Notes: generated by a model from the sequence alone, not told the origin. Positions 44,452-53,744 are shown, numbered from the stretch's first letter. The stretch is 64,000 nt of DNA from Chromohalobacter sp. 11-W (GCF_029889905.1 NZ_JARANZ010000002.1:124001-188000); one strand, 5' to 3'. Translations and numbers: made by a program.

Positions 44452-44784
44452 TTAGCTAACCAGAGTCGCTAGCTTTGCCAGCACGTCATCCATAACCTCC
44501 TGCGGAATGCTCTCCAGCCGCCGTCCCTGACGGGCCTCAATGTCCAAGGTACGCACCTGGCTGCACAAGACAACGCCGGTGGTGGTAGTCCCCGCATCAG
44601 CCAGCGACACCGTGAAGCCTCGGGAGCGGGCGAAGCCACCACCGTTAGTGATCGGCGCGACCAAAGGCGTGCCCATGGCGATATTGAACGCGTCCGGCGA
44701 CACGATCAGCACCGGACGCATACCTTGCTGTTCATGACGCCGAGTGGGGTTGAGCGAAACGAGATAGATGTCACCGCGCCGCAT
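44452..44784 (-). CDS. mazF: MazF/PemK-family endoribonuclease toxin
   Basis: 110 aa. The fold motifs RRGDIYLVSLNPTRRHEQQG, RPVLIVSPDAFN, LVAPITNGGG and TGVVLCSQVRTLDIEARQGR are all present, including the RP..V and SQ.R(T)LD(I) catalytic strands. It is closest to the ChpB/PemK subgroup. It cleaves mRNA at short motifs. The ATG overlaps the mazE stop (TAATG). Confidence 0.93.
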   Translation of the reverse strand: MRRGDIYLVSLNPTRRHEQQGMRPVLIVSPDAFNIAMGTPLVAPITNGGGFARSRGFTVSLADAGTTTTGVVLCSQVRTLDIEARQGRRLESIPQEVMDDVLAKLATLVS

Positions 44785-45038
44785 TACAGCAGTTCACGAC
44801 CGACGGGGGCGGCCTCCAGCCACTCGCGTTCGCCAGCAGACATATCAGCCGTGGTATCGCACTGGGCCAGCAGTTCCTCAAGGGAGTACTGCGGCTTGGC
44901 CGGTTCCACGATCAAGCGTCCGTGGTCGACTTCGATCTCGACTTGAGAGCCCACGTGAAGGTTCAATTGATCGAGAAGCGTACGCGGCACTGACATCATG
45001 ACAGAACCGCCGACACGACGAAGATTGGTAGTACTCAT
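44784..45038 (-). CDS. mazE: MazE/AbrB-family antitoxin
   Basis: 84 aa. The SpoVT/AbrB swapped-hairpin domain (LRRVGGSVMMSVPRTLLDQL, VGSQVEIEVDHGRLIVEPA) is followed by an acidic C-terminal MazF-binding tail. AGGAGG stands 5 nt before the ATG. A perfect TATAAT on the minus strand (45070-45075) in an A/T-rich dyad region gives the likely autoregulated promoter. Confidence 0.92.
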   Translation of the reverse strand: MSTTNLRRVGGSVMMSVPRTLLDQLNLHVGSQVEIEVDHGRLIVEPAKPQYSLEELLAQCDTTADMSAGEREWLEAAPVGRELL

Positions 45039-45529
45039 ACAGGCCTCCTGCTCATAGCAATACGCTCAAATTATACTAAAATATAACTTATCAGCACGCA
45101 CGGCGCAATCGCTTGCCGAACGCGCGCCACCAAGCACTGCATTGCCATCGAGCGGAGCCCCATCATGAACGCGGCTAGTAGACCTCGATGAGGCACTAGC
45201 TGAAGACGACGCTGCCGCATGAGCCCTCTGGTGATCAATGGATCGCCTTTTAGCAAACTTTACGCGTGGCTCGTCTCATCGTCCCTGTCGTGCCCCGAGC
45301 CGGTTTTTAGACACTCACTGAACATGCGCAATCCGCCCCACTCCCTATCCTGCCTATCTATGATATAAGGGAACCATGGTCGTTATCTGTGGTGCTTTCG
45401 GCGCACCTATCTATACGGCCTGGCAGCACAAGCACCATTTATAACAACGATTAAAATCAAAAAATACTATTACAACAAAAACGAATACATCCCGTATATC
45501 GCCCCAGCACTGGACTCATAGGTACGCGT
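45039..45529. other. Gene-free interval between mazE and the PilZ/HD-GYP gene
   Basis: 491 bp. The first 50 bp carry the mazE promoter (minus-strand TATAAT at 45070-45075). From about 45090 to 45290 short frames are open on the minus strand, but none looks like a protein family and none has a ribosome-binding sequence. The last 100 bp before 45530 are A/T-rich and probably hold the promoter of the next gene; no sigma-28 match was found. Confidence 0.5.
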
Positions 45530-47260
45530 ATGCTGTCACACCAATACTCAGGCAATCACCTGGCGGGCGTGCTGCGCGCTCTGATCGCCAAAGAGCACAC
45601 CATCACGGTGTTTTCCAAGAAGACGACCAATCCGCTTCAAGGCGAGATCCTCAACCTGGATATGGACACCGGGGCTTTTGAGCTTAGCGTCACCTATGAC
45701 AAGGCCGACATAGAGTCGTATATCTACCAAGGGTATTTATCCTTCGATATCGAGATCCCCGCGCCATCCGACGAGGAGGTCACGGAGATCTACAATTTCG
45801 AAAAAATCAAGGCCCAGCCGCTCAAGAAAGAGACCGGTGCCTACGAGATCAAGTGCCAACTGGCAGATGCATTGTTCACGGAGGAAACGCGCGGGGCGGT
45901 ACGCATCCCGCTGATTCTCGGCATGTCTGCGCGTGCCACGCTCGAGGTATTTCCCAATGAGTTGACCATCAAGGGGCGACTACGCAATATCTCGACCGGC
46001 GGCTGCATGCTCGATATCGACATAGAAGACAGTCTGCCACTTTACGTGAACCAAGTGCTGCCCAGCGTCACGCTGGAATTTCCCAATGGTGAGTATTTCT
46101 ACGCCCGAGGGTGCATACGCCACATGCGCCCTTTCGGTAGCGAGGGGCATGCGGCCTTGGGCATTCAATTCGTCGAGGTGGAACGCGACATGGAGAATGC
46201 GCTATTCCATGTCGTTTCCGAGTCTGAACGTGAAGCCGCTTACCGGGCCGGCGTCGATGGCCGCAGTGTCAGCCAGTCAGCCGTTTACATCCCCCGGAAA
46301 AAGGAAGATAGCATTCTGAAACATGCCAGCCAGAAGTCGAACGAGTCGCCCAACACGCCGCCGATGGTCAAGGGCGTGCGTACCATCGCGCGTCAACTTC
46401 AGGCCGTTCTGATCTTCATCAAGAACTGGAATGCCTTTCCTGAAGAAACGCTTTACGACTGCACCGATTCGTTGCTTTATCTCGTCAGGCAGAACCGCAA
46501 GGAGTTTTTGTACGCGCTTTCCTTCCTGCGCGATCAGCCGGAGTGGGTACGACATGCCATCCAGGTCGCCGGCCTCCTGGCAGACATGGTCACGTCGCGT
46601 GATCCTCATTCACCCCACTTGCGCGAGGCCCTGGCAGGCACTCTGATGCATACGATGGGCAAACCGCTTCTAATGAGCGAAAAGCTGCCCTCGCTGAAGA
46701 CCAACATGACGCCGCAACAAAAGGAGATACTCCTTGGTCATGTCGATAAGCTGCTCGAGAAGATGTCGGAACTGGGCTGGCGCCCTAGCGAAGGGTGCTT
46801 GGATGTCATCCAAAACGCCAACGAGCTGCTCGATGGTAGCGGTTATCCTGCGGGCAAGACGGGGAATGAGCTCTCGGAGTTCGTCAAGCACATCTCCGTC
46901 ATCAAGGCGGTCAATAAATACACCCATGCACGTAATGGTGTTACGCCACGCACGCCACTGGATGCCTATCGCTGGGTGCACGAACATGATGAACTCTATG
47001 ATCACATGATTCTTACCGACTACATCCAGCAATACGGCTTATACCCCATTGGCAGTTTGGCCAAGTTTTCGAGAGGCTTCCTCGCCTGGATCATGGATAT
47101 CGATAACAAAGGGGCCCCGACCCAGGTGCATGTCGTCAAGAACCTTGCCTTTATCGATGCGCATATCGATACCGTTTTGACCTCGACCGATTTCATGCAA
47201 ATTGGCCGACTCGTGGGAATCGTCAACCCGAACGACCACCGTGTCGACCATAAGCACTGA
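45530..47260 (+). CDS. PilZ-domain protein with degenerate HD-GYP domain
   Basis: 576 aa. Residues 1-105 are a YcgR-N-like beta domain. Residues about 115-235 are a PilZ domain with both c-di-GMP motifs intact (R121-GAV-R125 and N153-x-S-x-x-G158). Residues 330-500 follow the HD-GYP layout, with the GYP loop DGSGYPAGKTG at 435-445. However, the HD pair is His374-Thr375 and the later His-His-Glu is Asn-Ala-Asn (429-431), so phosphodiesterase activity is unlikely. It would act as a c-di-GMP effector or receptor. It lies beside a chemoreceptor gene in a motility region. Confidence 0.82.
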   Translation: MLSHQYSGNHLAGVLRALIAKEHTITVFSKKTTNPLQGEILNLDMDTGAFELSVTYDKADIESYIYQGYLSFDIEIPAPSDEEVTEIYNFEKIKAQPLKKETGAYEIKCQLADALFTEETRGAVRIPLILGMSARATLEVFPNELTIKGRLRNISTGGCMLDIDIEDSLPLYVNQVLPSVTLEFPNGEYFYARGCIRHMRPFGSEGHAALGIQFVEVERDMENALFHVVSESEREAAYRAGVDGRSVSQSAVYIPRKKEDSILKHASQKSNESPNTPPMVKGVRTIARQLQAVLIFIKNWNAFPEETLYDCTDSLLYLVRQNRKEFLYALSFLRDQPEWVRHAIQVAGLLADMVTSRDPHSPHLREALAGTLMHTMGKPLLMSEKLPSLKTNMTPQQKEILLGHVDKLLEKMSELGWRPSEGCLDVIQNANELLDGSGYPAGKTGNELSEFVKHISVIKAVNKYTHARNGVTPRTPLDAYRWVHEHDELYDHMILTDYIQQYGLYPIGSLAKFSRGFLAWIMDIDNKGAPTQVHVVKNLAFIDAHIDTVLTSTDFMQIGRLVGIVNPNDHRVDHKH

Positions 47261-47390
47261 GTCAGCGAAACGACGTGGGTTAAAGTTCAATACGAACGGG
47301 CCGATAGGATTATCGTAGGTATTGCGACCGCTTCACGTACCGTGAATACCGACACTCGCTGTGTATGACGCTTGCCGTCAGCAAGCCTTG

Positions 47391-47416
47391 GGCCAGCTTG
47401 GTTGCTGGCCCTTTTT
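47391..47416 (+). terminator. Intrinsic terminator after the PilZ/HD-GYP gene
   Basis: GGCCAGC, loop TTGGTT, GCTGGCC, then C and five T. It is 131 bp after the stop and 8 bp from the end of the convergent chemoreceptor gene. Confidence 0.85.
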
Positions 47417-47424
47417 CCTCAAGG

Positions 47425-49080
47425 CTAAACGCCCGCTAGCCACTTCTGTTCCTCAATAGATTGTGACGCCTCACTCTGTTGATGCGTGAGGACTTGGTTC
47501 ATGCGTGAGTCATCCTCCTCGGTATTACTCAGCTTGAAGGAACCGATCAGGGCCATGAGGCGTTCCGCCTGATGGCTCATTTCATCAGCGGCGGCGCTAC
47601 TCTGTTCGACCATCGCCGCATTCTGCTGTGTCATGGTGTCCAGCTCCGTCACGGCGATGTTGACTTGGCTGATGCCACTGCTCTGCTCCTGGGAGCCGGT
47701 GCTGATCTCGCCGATCATTTGCGTGACCCGCTCGATGCTACCGGCAATGTCTTCCATCGTCTGACCGGCTTTACGCACTTTTTCCGAACCTGACTCGGCG
47801 TTGGCAACAGAGGTTGCCACCAACCCACGGATCTCGCGTGAGGCCTCGCTCGAGCGCCCGGCCAGCGTGCGGACTTCTTCGGCGACGACGGCGAAGCCTT
47901 TGCCATGCTCACCGGCTCGCGCCGCCTCGACGGAAGCGTTAAGCGCCAGGATATTGGTCTGAAACGCAATCGAATCGATCATGCCAATGATCTCGTTGAT
48001 GCGTGCTGCCGACTCGCTGATATCACTCATGGTCGTTTCGACATCCTGCATCGCTGTCTGGCCGTCACGCGTGACCTCAACGCTACGGCGTGACAGTTCA
48101 TCGGCCTGGGTTGCGGTTTCGGCCGTATGGCGAACCGTGGAGGTAATCTCTTCCATCGATGACGAGGTTTCTTGCAGATTGGACGCCGTCTGCTCGGTAC
48201 GCGATGCCAAGTCCTGGCTACTCTTGGCGATTTCATCCGAGGCCGAGTTGACGCTTTGAGTGCTGGATCTAACGGCTTGCAGCGTCCTGTCGATTCGATC
48301 GATGAAACCATTGAAGCGTTCGCTCAGTTCGCCGATTTCGTCACTGCGACGTGAATCGATGCGTTGGGTCAGGTCACCATCTTCCTCGGCAATCTCGCGA
48401 ATTCGCTCACTGACGTCGCGGATCGCCTTCGACATCCTTCTCGGGCCGATCAAGGCCAGTGCGGTGGCGGCCAGGAAGATGATCGCCGAGATAGCGATAA
48501 CCCACGTCTGCTGGATATTGATCCGGTCGAGCATCGATGCTTCTAGTTCAGTGACTTTCGCATCGACGGCCTGTCCCGCCAGGTCGTAAATTTCACGCAA
48601 CTCATTGAAGCGCGGCATGCTTTTTTCATCGAAGAGTGACTGAGCCTTCTCGACCTCACCATTCTGATGTAACTCGACGATTTCATCGGACACGGTTTTC
48701 CACTCATCGAAACGGGTTTCGAACTCCTCGAGTTTCCCTACGACATCCGGATAATTCGACATATGGCCTTTAAATGTATTCATGCGGTCATAGGCCTGCC
48801 CGGCATTTTCCTCGTAATCCGCGAGGAAATTCTGACTGGAGTCACTGTCTGGCGCCTCACCAAGCAGCTCCAGTAACGCCATTTGCCCTTGGTAAAGATC
48901 CCGGTCCGCATTCAGCACGTCGGAGATTGCCACGTTGAATTCACCGCTGAAGGCGGTCATTCGCTCTTTGACAGCATTTACCAAACGTTCATCCACTGCC
49001 ACGATCGCCAACAGCGAAAACGCCACCGCAATGAATGCGGCTGCATACTTAACGTTAATTTTATTGAGCTTATCCAACAT
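47425..49080 (-). CDS. Methyl-accepting chemotaxis protein
   Basis: 551 aa from the ATG at 49080 (GGGGAG 5 nt upstream). TM1 is at residues about 10-30 ([19 protein letters not shown]), a helical periplasmic ligand domain of about 150 residues follows, TM2 is [20 protein letters not shown], then HAMP ([20 protein letters not shown]-like) and the signalling domain with the hairpin tip [20 protein letters not shown]. It ends with an acidic tail that lacks a clear CheR-binding NWETF-type pentapeptide. The ligand is unknown. It has a sigma-28 promoter. Confidence 0.93.
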   Translation of the reverse strand: MLDKLNKINVKYAAAFIAVAFSLLAIVAVDERLVNAVKERMTAFSGEFNVAISDVLNADRDLYQGQMALLELLGEAPDSDSSQNFLADYEENAGQAYDRMNTFKGHMSNYPDVVGKLEEFETRFDEWKTVSDEIVELHQNGEVEKAQSLFDEKSMPRFNELREIYDLAGQAVDAKVTELEASMLDRINIQQTWVIAISAIIFLAATALALIGPRRMSKAIRDVSERIREIAEEDGDLTQRIDSRRSDEIGELSERFNGFIDRIDRTLQAVRSSTQSVNSASDEIAKSSQDLASRTEQTASNLQETSSSMEEITSTVRHTAETATQADELSRRSVEVTRDGQTAMQDVETTMSDISESAARINEIIGMIDSIAFQTNILALNASVEAARAGEHGKGFAVVAEEVRTLAGRSSEASREIRGLVATSVANAESGSEKVRKAGQTMEDIAGSIERVTQMIGEISTGSQEQSSGISQVNIAVTELDTMTQQNAAMVEQSSAAADEMSHQAERLMALIGSFKLSNTEEDDSRMNQVLTHQQSEASQSIEEQKWLAGV

Positions 49081-49128
49081 AATAACTCCCCTAATATAAG
49101 ACACGTTATCTTTATGTAGTTAATAGCC

Positions 49129-49155
49129 ATATCGGCATGCCATAGGGAATCTTTA
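49129..49155 (-). promoter_or_regulatory. Sigma-28 (FliA) promoter of the chemoreceptor gene
   Basis: On the minus strand: TAAAGATT, 11-nt spacer, GCCGATAT. 7/8 in the -10 and TAAAG exact in the -35, 48 bp before the ATG. It lies inside the 372-bp divergent space (49081-49452), which otherwise holds only the second sigma-28 site below. Confidence 0.85.
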
Positions 49156-49355
49156 CAAAATCTATAATTGCTAAATACTAATAAAAAAATGCATTCTTGA
49201 AATTTCACCCTCCTAGGTAACGACACTCCATAACGCTCAAGACCACGAACCGCGCCGGCCGATGACGCAGTAGCACCGGTACGCTCTGAGTGGGCGTCAG
49301 GCAACGCTTCTAGACCAGAAGCGCCACCAGTCGCCACATATCCATCCAAGAACGC

Positions 49356-49382
49356 TCAAGTTAGCCGGCACGAGGCCGATAT
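49356..49382 (+). promoter_or_regulatory. Sigma-28 (FliA) promoter candidate for the gene at 49453
   Basis: TCAAGTTA, 11-nt spacer, GCCGATAT: 6/8 and 7/8 matches to the consensus. It is about 70 bp upstream of the 116-aa hypothetical gene and divergent from the chemoreceptor promoter. Confidence 0.6.
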
Positions 49383-49452
49383 TCGAAAGACCATGAGCAA
49401 CCCTGTTGTTGCTCCTTATTGTTTGCGCGCGTTTTCTTGTATAGGCGATACC

Positions 49453-49803
49453 ATGTCTTCTCCCCGTACCCAAATCACCGTTAATGAGCTGAATGACGAG
49501 ATCGTGCCGCGCCTCGATCTGGTCGAGAAGTTGATCAATACGACCCTGGCGTCGCTCATCGAAACCACCGAATCCGTCGAGGAACGCGAACGGCGCGAGG
49601 ATCAAAAACGCCGTTTCGAGCTGATGCTGCTGTCCATTCGGATGAATGTCGCCAGTGTATCGCGCCGCCATGCGACGGTGATCCGCGCCGCTCAGAACGG
49701 CGACCGCACTGGCGGTTCTCTCTTGCAGTTGGATGAAAACGAGGCGATTGCCTTGGATAACGCACGGTCGTTGTACGATCAGGTTAAGGCGCATGCACGC
49801 TAG
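49453..49803 (+). CDS. Uncharacterised 116-aa protein with probable flagellar-class promoter
   Basis: Helical and highly charged (IVPRLDLVEKLINTTLASLI, ESVEERERREDQKRRFELML), with no TM and no signal. I recognise no family. The ATG at 49453 is preferred; the frame is open 20 codons further up (49393), past the promoter. The promoter at 49356-49382 puts it in the FliA regulon, so an export-chaperone or chemotaxis adaptor role is possible but not shown. Its TAG stop is the first triplet of palindromic element B. Confidence 0.7.
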   Translation: MSSPRTQITVNELNDEIVPRLDLVEKLINTTLASLIETTESVEERERREDQKRRFELMLLSIRMNVASVSRRHATVIRAAQNGDRTGGSLLQLDENEAIALDNARSLYDQVKAHAR

Positions 49804-49945
49804 GCTTTGTACGAAAACTGCCTGCGCTCGGCCATACGGCGTTAAAAATCAGCTCAAAGTACTCATTTACACCCCGTAAACTCCGCCTTTTCGCTGATTT
49901 TTGCCTTGTCTGGCCATCGCTCGCCGACTTTTCGCGCATAGCCTA
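49801..49945 (+). repeat. 145-bp symmetric palindromic element, copy B
   Basis: Same length and orientation as copy A, starting on the TAG stop of the upstream gene. The outer repeats are TAGGCTTTGTACGAAAA and, inverted, TAGGCTATGCGCGAAAA. Both arms differ from copy A at the same positions (CTGAAAA changed to CGAAAA type), so the arms have changed together. The inner AAAAATCAGC and TTTAC-ACCCC-GTAAA blocks are conserved. Confidence 0.9.
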
Positions 49946-50075
49946 ATCACGTCACAGCGCGGATTATTGGTGGGATCAAAGCGCAATGGACGTTCGTACT
50001 TTAGGCGGGGGATACTTGATTTTTTCTTGTGATGCGTTAAACCTGCTGAACTTCTCTGAAAGTGGCTAGCACACC

Positions 50076-50651
50076 ATGCGGACATTATTGCGCAGTCAAG
50101 TATTTCTCATCGTGCTATGGGGAGTGGCCATGGCGACCCTGCCTTACACGACGTACAAGATACTGCTCTTCCAGCGCCAGGCGCCGTCACTACTCAGCGC
50201 CCATTTTCCTGCATTGCTCGTTGCCAATATTGCCATGATCGTGCTCCTGGTCGGCCTATTGCTACTCGTCACCTCTGCTCATTTGCAGTTGCGCCAGGGC
50301 CGTTCGCGAGGCCGACCTGAAGCACCACCCTCAACGCCGCCTACCCCCAAACCCAAGTCGCGCTCTTCACGCTCGCCGCGTCCAAGGACCGACGCCCGCG
50401 CCGAGGCCGCTACCGCAACCGGTCTGCAATTAGTCGAGATCGAAGCGGAGAGCCCGCTGCAGAGTCGTTTGCCCATCGGCGCCGTGGTCGAGTCGGTCAA
50501 CGGTACGCCGGCGACATCGCTCGCAGCGGCGGAATCCGTTCTCAAACCGGGAGTCAATGAACTCGATTGGCTAGACGACGCCGGTAAGCGCAACATGGCC
50601 TATGTGATGGTGCACGATGGCAAGCTGCATGCCGAGTTTCGCCCCGTATGA
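50076..50651 (+). CDS. Uncharacterised membrane protein with possible PDZ-like C-terminal domain
   Basis: 191 aa. TM1 (VFLIVLWGVAMATLPYTTY), TM2 (LLVANIAMIVLLVGLLLLV), then a Pro/Arg/Ser-rich linker of about 40 residues and a compact C-terminal domain: GLQLVEIEAESPLQSRLPIG, VVESVNGTPATSLAAAESVL. The pattern of A.SPL...G.VV..VNG resembles the carboxylate-loop and helix region of PDZ domains, but this is by eye only. No family is recognised. Confidence 0.6.
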   Translation: MRTLLRSQVFLIVLWGVAMATLPYTTYKILLFQRQAPSLLSAHFPALLVANIAMIVLLVGLLLLVTSAHLQLRQGRSRGRPEAPPSTPPTPKPKSRSSRSPRPRTDARAEAATATGLQLVEIEAESPLQSRLPIGAVVESVNGTPATSLAAAESVLKPGVNELDWLDDAGKRNMAYVMVHDGKLHAEFRPV

Positions 50652-50741
50652 ATCCATCATTAAAGTTCGGCCTGACATGGCCGATAGATTCCCTGTAAAG
50701 ACGCCACCCCGTTATTAAAAAGAAAAAGCGCGAGGCACCCG

Positions 50742-51221
50742 ATGACTCATATCGGAACATTCATTACGGAATCCGACACCAGCATCCATGAAAAACTGAC
50801 GCATGCCCTCGAAACGCTTCTCGAGCGCGACGCCCCTTTGCTAAAGGCATCGGCGACGGAGCGTTCGCTCTCCTTCCGCTTGGCCATGTACCTGCAACAG
50901 GCGTTTCCCGATTGGGATATCGATTGTGAATACAATCGCTGGACGGGCCCCTGCAAGCGCACTCGCCATATGACGAGCGTAACCAATACCGCCGATACCG
51001 ATGCGCGTACCGCCTACCCCGACATCATCATTCATCACCGCGGAACCCACGAGAATCTCGCTGCCATCGAGGTGCAAAAAAGCACCAATAGCTTCGGTAA
51101 GCATCAGGACATCAAAAAGATTCAGGCTTACAAGCGCGATAGCAGCTTTCGGCATGCCTTCTTCGTCGACATCGGTGTCGGCGACGATGCCGGGCGCACG
51201 CACATCGACATGATGACGTGA
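50742..51221 (+). CDS. Predicted PD-(D/E)XK nuclease-fold protein
   Basis: 159 aa. A helical first half (RSLSFRLAMYLQQAFPDWDI, DCEYNRW) is followed by YPDIIIHHRG and LAAIEVQKST, then a helix (DIKKIQAYKRDSSFRHAFFV). This D...(E/x)ExK-type order is the restriction-endonuclease-like core; the usual final Lys of ExK is Gln (EVQK), with a Lys one residue on. Activity is uncertain. GAGG precedes the ATG. It has no methylase or TA partner. Confidence 0.6.
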   Translation: MTHIGTFITESDTSIHEKLTHALETLLERDAPLLKASATERSLSFRLAMYLQQAFPDWDIDCEYNRWTGPCKRTRHMTSVTNTADTDARTAYPDIIIHHRGTHENLAAIEVQKSTNSFGKHQDIKKIQAYKRDSSFRHAFFVDIGVGDDAGRTHIDMMT

Positions 51222-51339
51222 TCCGGTTGCCACCGAGTGCGCTTAGATTCTCTTGGAAGAACCTGCCTCTAAAAAGCCTGTCTCTTCAAAGAAGTCTGCA
51301 CTCGACAACAAAAAGCGATAACAACGCAGAGGGACGCCT

Positions 51340-51714
51340 ATGTCGTCGAACATTCCTGAATTTCCCGTCAACAGCGGTCCCGCCACCGCCAATATCACCC
51401 CCAACCCGCTGAGCGGTCGCCAACGACTGGACATGGCCCTGGCCCACATCCAGCCCGGCAATGACGCCCTGGCAACCTCTGAGTCATCGTCCTTGACCAT
51501 GAGCGAACTCGCCAAGCCCATCGAGCGCGTCAACGACGTGATGCGCGCCTACAACGTCCAGTTCGAGCTATCGGAATACGAGGGCCGGATCGTGACCCGC
51601 ATCGTCGACCGCGACAGCCAGGAACTGATTCGTCAAATCCCCAGCGAGGAAGTACTGCGCATCGCCGAAACCCTGGAGCAACGCCAGGGCCGGCTAGTCG
51701 ATTGGGAAGTGTGA
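51340..51714 (+). CDS. flaG: Flagellar protein FlaG
   Basis: 124 aa. The conserved FlaG C-terminus is RVNDVMRAYNVQFELSEYEG, RIVTRIVDRDSQELIRQIPS, EEVLRIAETL. The N-terminal 55 residues are low-complexity. FlaG influences filament length in several bacteria but its mechanism is not settled. It is separated from fliC by about 14 kb, whereas it is usually next to it. AGAGGGA precedes the ATG. Confidence 0.88.
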   Translation: MSSNIPEFPVNSGPATANITPNPLSGRQRLDMALAHIQPGNDALATSESSSLTMSELAKPIERVNDVMRAYNVQFELSEYEGRIVTRIVDRDSQELIRQIPSEEVLRIAETLEQRQGRLVDWEV

Positions 51715-51944
51715 TTCACAAGGCCGGCACCGAGAGGCATGCATGGCTTCGCCGGTGTCGCGCTTGCAAAACGCCATAAGTAGTATCTTTCCCCTGCCCC
51801 GCCGACAAACAAAGCCTCGAGCCAGCCCCCGCGCACTTGCACACACGGCCCTCACGCCGCACCATTAGTGATTATTAGAAACACTTCTAGCGTTATATCT
51901 TTTCGCTCAGAAACCTGACTTCCTTGCACATCAACGAGACCCGG

Positions 51945-53666
51945 ATGCTCAAGCGTTACTTTCCCATCGTCGAGTGGCTACCAAGTTATGACCGCCACAC
52001 GCTATCCCAGGATCTCTTCGCCGCCGTCATCGTCACCTTGATGGTCATTCCGCAAGCGCTGGCCTATGCGCTGCTCGCCGGGCTGCCGGCGGTGACGGGC
52101 CTTTACGCCAGCATGCTGCCGTTGGTGGCCTATACGGTCTTTGGCACCAGCCGTACGCTGGCGGTGGGGCCGATGGCGATCGTCGCCTTGATGACGGCCG
52201 CAGCGTTATCAAACATCGTCGCCACGGGGACCGTCGCCTACAGCGAAGCCGCCGCCACACTGGCGTTCTTGTCCGGCGTCATGCTGATGCTGATGGGTGT
52301 CTTCCGGCTGGGCTTCTTCGCTAACTTCCTGAGCCATCCGGTCGTTTCCGGCCTGCTCAGCGCCTCGGGCGTGCTGATCGCTACCAGCCAATTGGGCAAC
52401 TTATTGGGCATCACGATGTCCGGGTTCACGCTGATTGAGCAGCTCGCCGGGCTGGCCACGCATTGGCAGGATTTCAACGGTCTGACGGCGTTGATCGGTC
52501 TCGGCTCGCTGGCGTTTTTGATGGGGATGCGCCGCGCCGGCCCCACGCTGCGCCGCCTGGGTATGACCGCGACGTTGAGTGGCTTCATCACCAAGGCGGG
52601 GCCGATCATTGCGGTGATGATCTCGACCCTGCTGGTATGGGCATTCGACCTGGAGGCGCACGGCGTCGCCGTGGTCGGCGAGATTCCGCGCCATCTACCG
52701 CCGCTCGCGCTGCCTTCGCTCGACCCGAGCCTGATCGGCACGCTGCTCATGCCGGCGTTTCTGATCAGCTTGGTGGGCTTTATCGAGTCGGTATCGCTGG
52801 CGCAGATGCTGGCCGCCAAGCGTCGCCAGCGCATCTCGCCCGACCAGGAGCTTTTCGCGCTAGGCGGCAGCAACCTCGCCGCCGCCTTGAGCAGTAGCAT
52901 GCCGGTGACGGGCAGCCTGTCACGCACGGTGATCAACTTCGATGCCGGCGCGCGTACACCGGCCGCAGGCAGCTTCGCCGCGCTGGGCGTGGCACTGGTG
53001 ACGCTCTATCTCACGCCGCTGATTCACTTTCTGCCTATCGCCACGCTCGCCGCCAGCATCATCGTCTCGACCTTCACGCTGCTCGATGCGCGCGGTCTCA
53101 AGCGTACCTGGCGTTATTCGAAGCGCGATTTCGCCGCCATGCTGGCGACCATCGTGCTGACCTTCGTCAGCGGCGTCGAAGTCGGCGTGATGGCCGGCGT
53201 GGGGCTGTCACTGGCATTGTTCCTGTATCGCACCAGCCGCCCACATAGCGCCTTGGTAGGCCGCGTCCCCGGCACCGAACATTTCCGTAACGTCGAGCGC
53301 CACACCACCGAGCACGATCCCAACGTGGCACTGCTGCGCGTCGATGAGAGCCTATACTTCGCCAACGCGCGCTACTTGGAAGATACCGTTTACGCCATGG
53401 TTGCCGAACGCCCGGCGCTGAAGCATGTCGTGTTGATCAGCTCGGCCGTCAACTTGATCGACGCCTCGGCGCTGGAAAGCCTGGAAGCTATCAATGCTCG
53501 CCTCGACGATTCACAGGTCAAACTGCACCTCGCCGAGGTAAAAGGCCCAGTGATGGACCAGCTCAAGCAAAGCGACTTCCTCGACCAGCTCACCGGCGAG
53601 GTCTTCCTGAGCACTTATCACGCCTGGGAAGCGCTACACGACGAGAAAACCGCCGTGAAACCGTAG
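51945..53666 (+). CDS. SulP-family anion transporter with STAS domain
   Basis: 573 aa. N-terminal YFPIVEWLPSYDRHTLSQDL, then 10-12 TM helices with the SulP signature LMVIPQALAYALLAGLPAVT and GLYASMLPLVAYTVFGTSR, and a C-terminal STAS domain (LLRVDESLYFANARYLEDTV, HVVLISSAVNLIDASALESL). It could bring in sulfate or bicarbonate; the specificity is unknown. The ATG at 51945 is preferred over the TTG at 51924. Sulfate uptake would feed the cysC-sulfotransferase pair about 10 kb away, but that link is only speculation. Confidence 0.9.
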   Translation: MLKRYFPIVEWLPSYDRHTLSQDLFAAVIVTLMVIPQALAYALLAGLPAVTGLYASMLPLVAYTVFGTSRTLAVGPMAIVALMTAAALSNIVATGTVAYSEAAATLAFLSGVMLMLMGVFRLGFFANFLSHPVVSGLLSASGVLIATSQLGNLLGITMSGFTLIEQLAGLATHWQDFNGLTALIGLGSLAFLMGMRRAGPTLRRLGMTATLSGFITKAGPIIAVMISTLLVWAFDLEAHGVAVVGEIPRHLPPLALPSLDPSLIGTLLMPAFLISLVGFIESVSLAQMLAAKRRQRISPDQELFALGGSNLAAALSSSMPVTGSLSRTVINFDAGARTPAAGSFAALGVALVTLYLTPLIHFLPIATLAASIIVSTFTLLDARGLKRTWRYSKRDFAAMLATIVLTFVSGVEVGVMAGVGLSLALFLYRTSRPHSALVGRVPGTEHFRNVERHTTEHDPNVALLRVDESLYFANARYLEDTVYAMVAERPALKHVVLISSAVNLIDASALESLEAINARLDDSQVKLHLAEVKGPVMDQLKQSDFLDQLTGEVFLSTYHAWEALHDEKTAVKP

Positions 53667-53744
53667 CCTAACAACGCCCATCGTTAGGTTGTGTCTCAAA
53701 GCGGGAGTCGATGACCAAACAATATGAGAATTGGAAAGACCTAT

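Noticed and set aside
51270-51339. Possible sigma-28 promoter before flaG (AGCGATAA)
   Set aside because: No TAAAG-like -35 at the right distance; the nearby TCAAAG is too far upstream.
53667-53695. CCTAAC/GTTAGG hairpin right after the SulP gene
   Set aside because: Short 6-bp stem with a 10-nt loop and no T-tract, so not listed as an intrinsic terminator.
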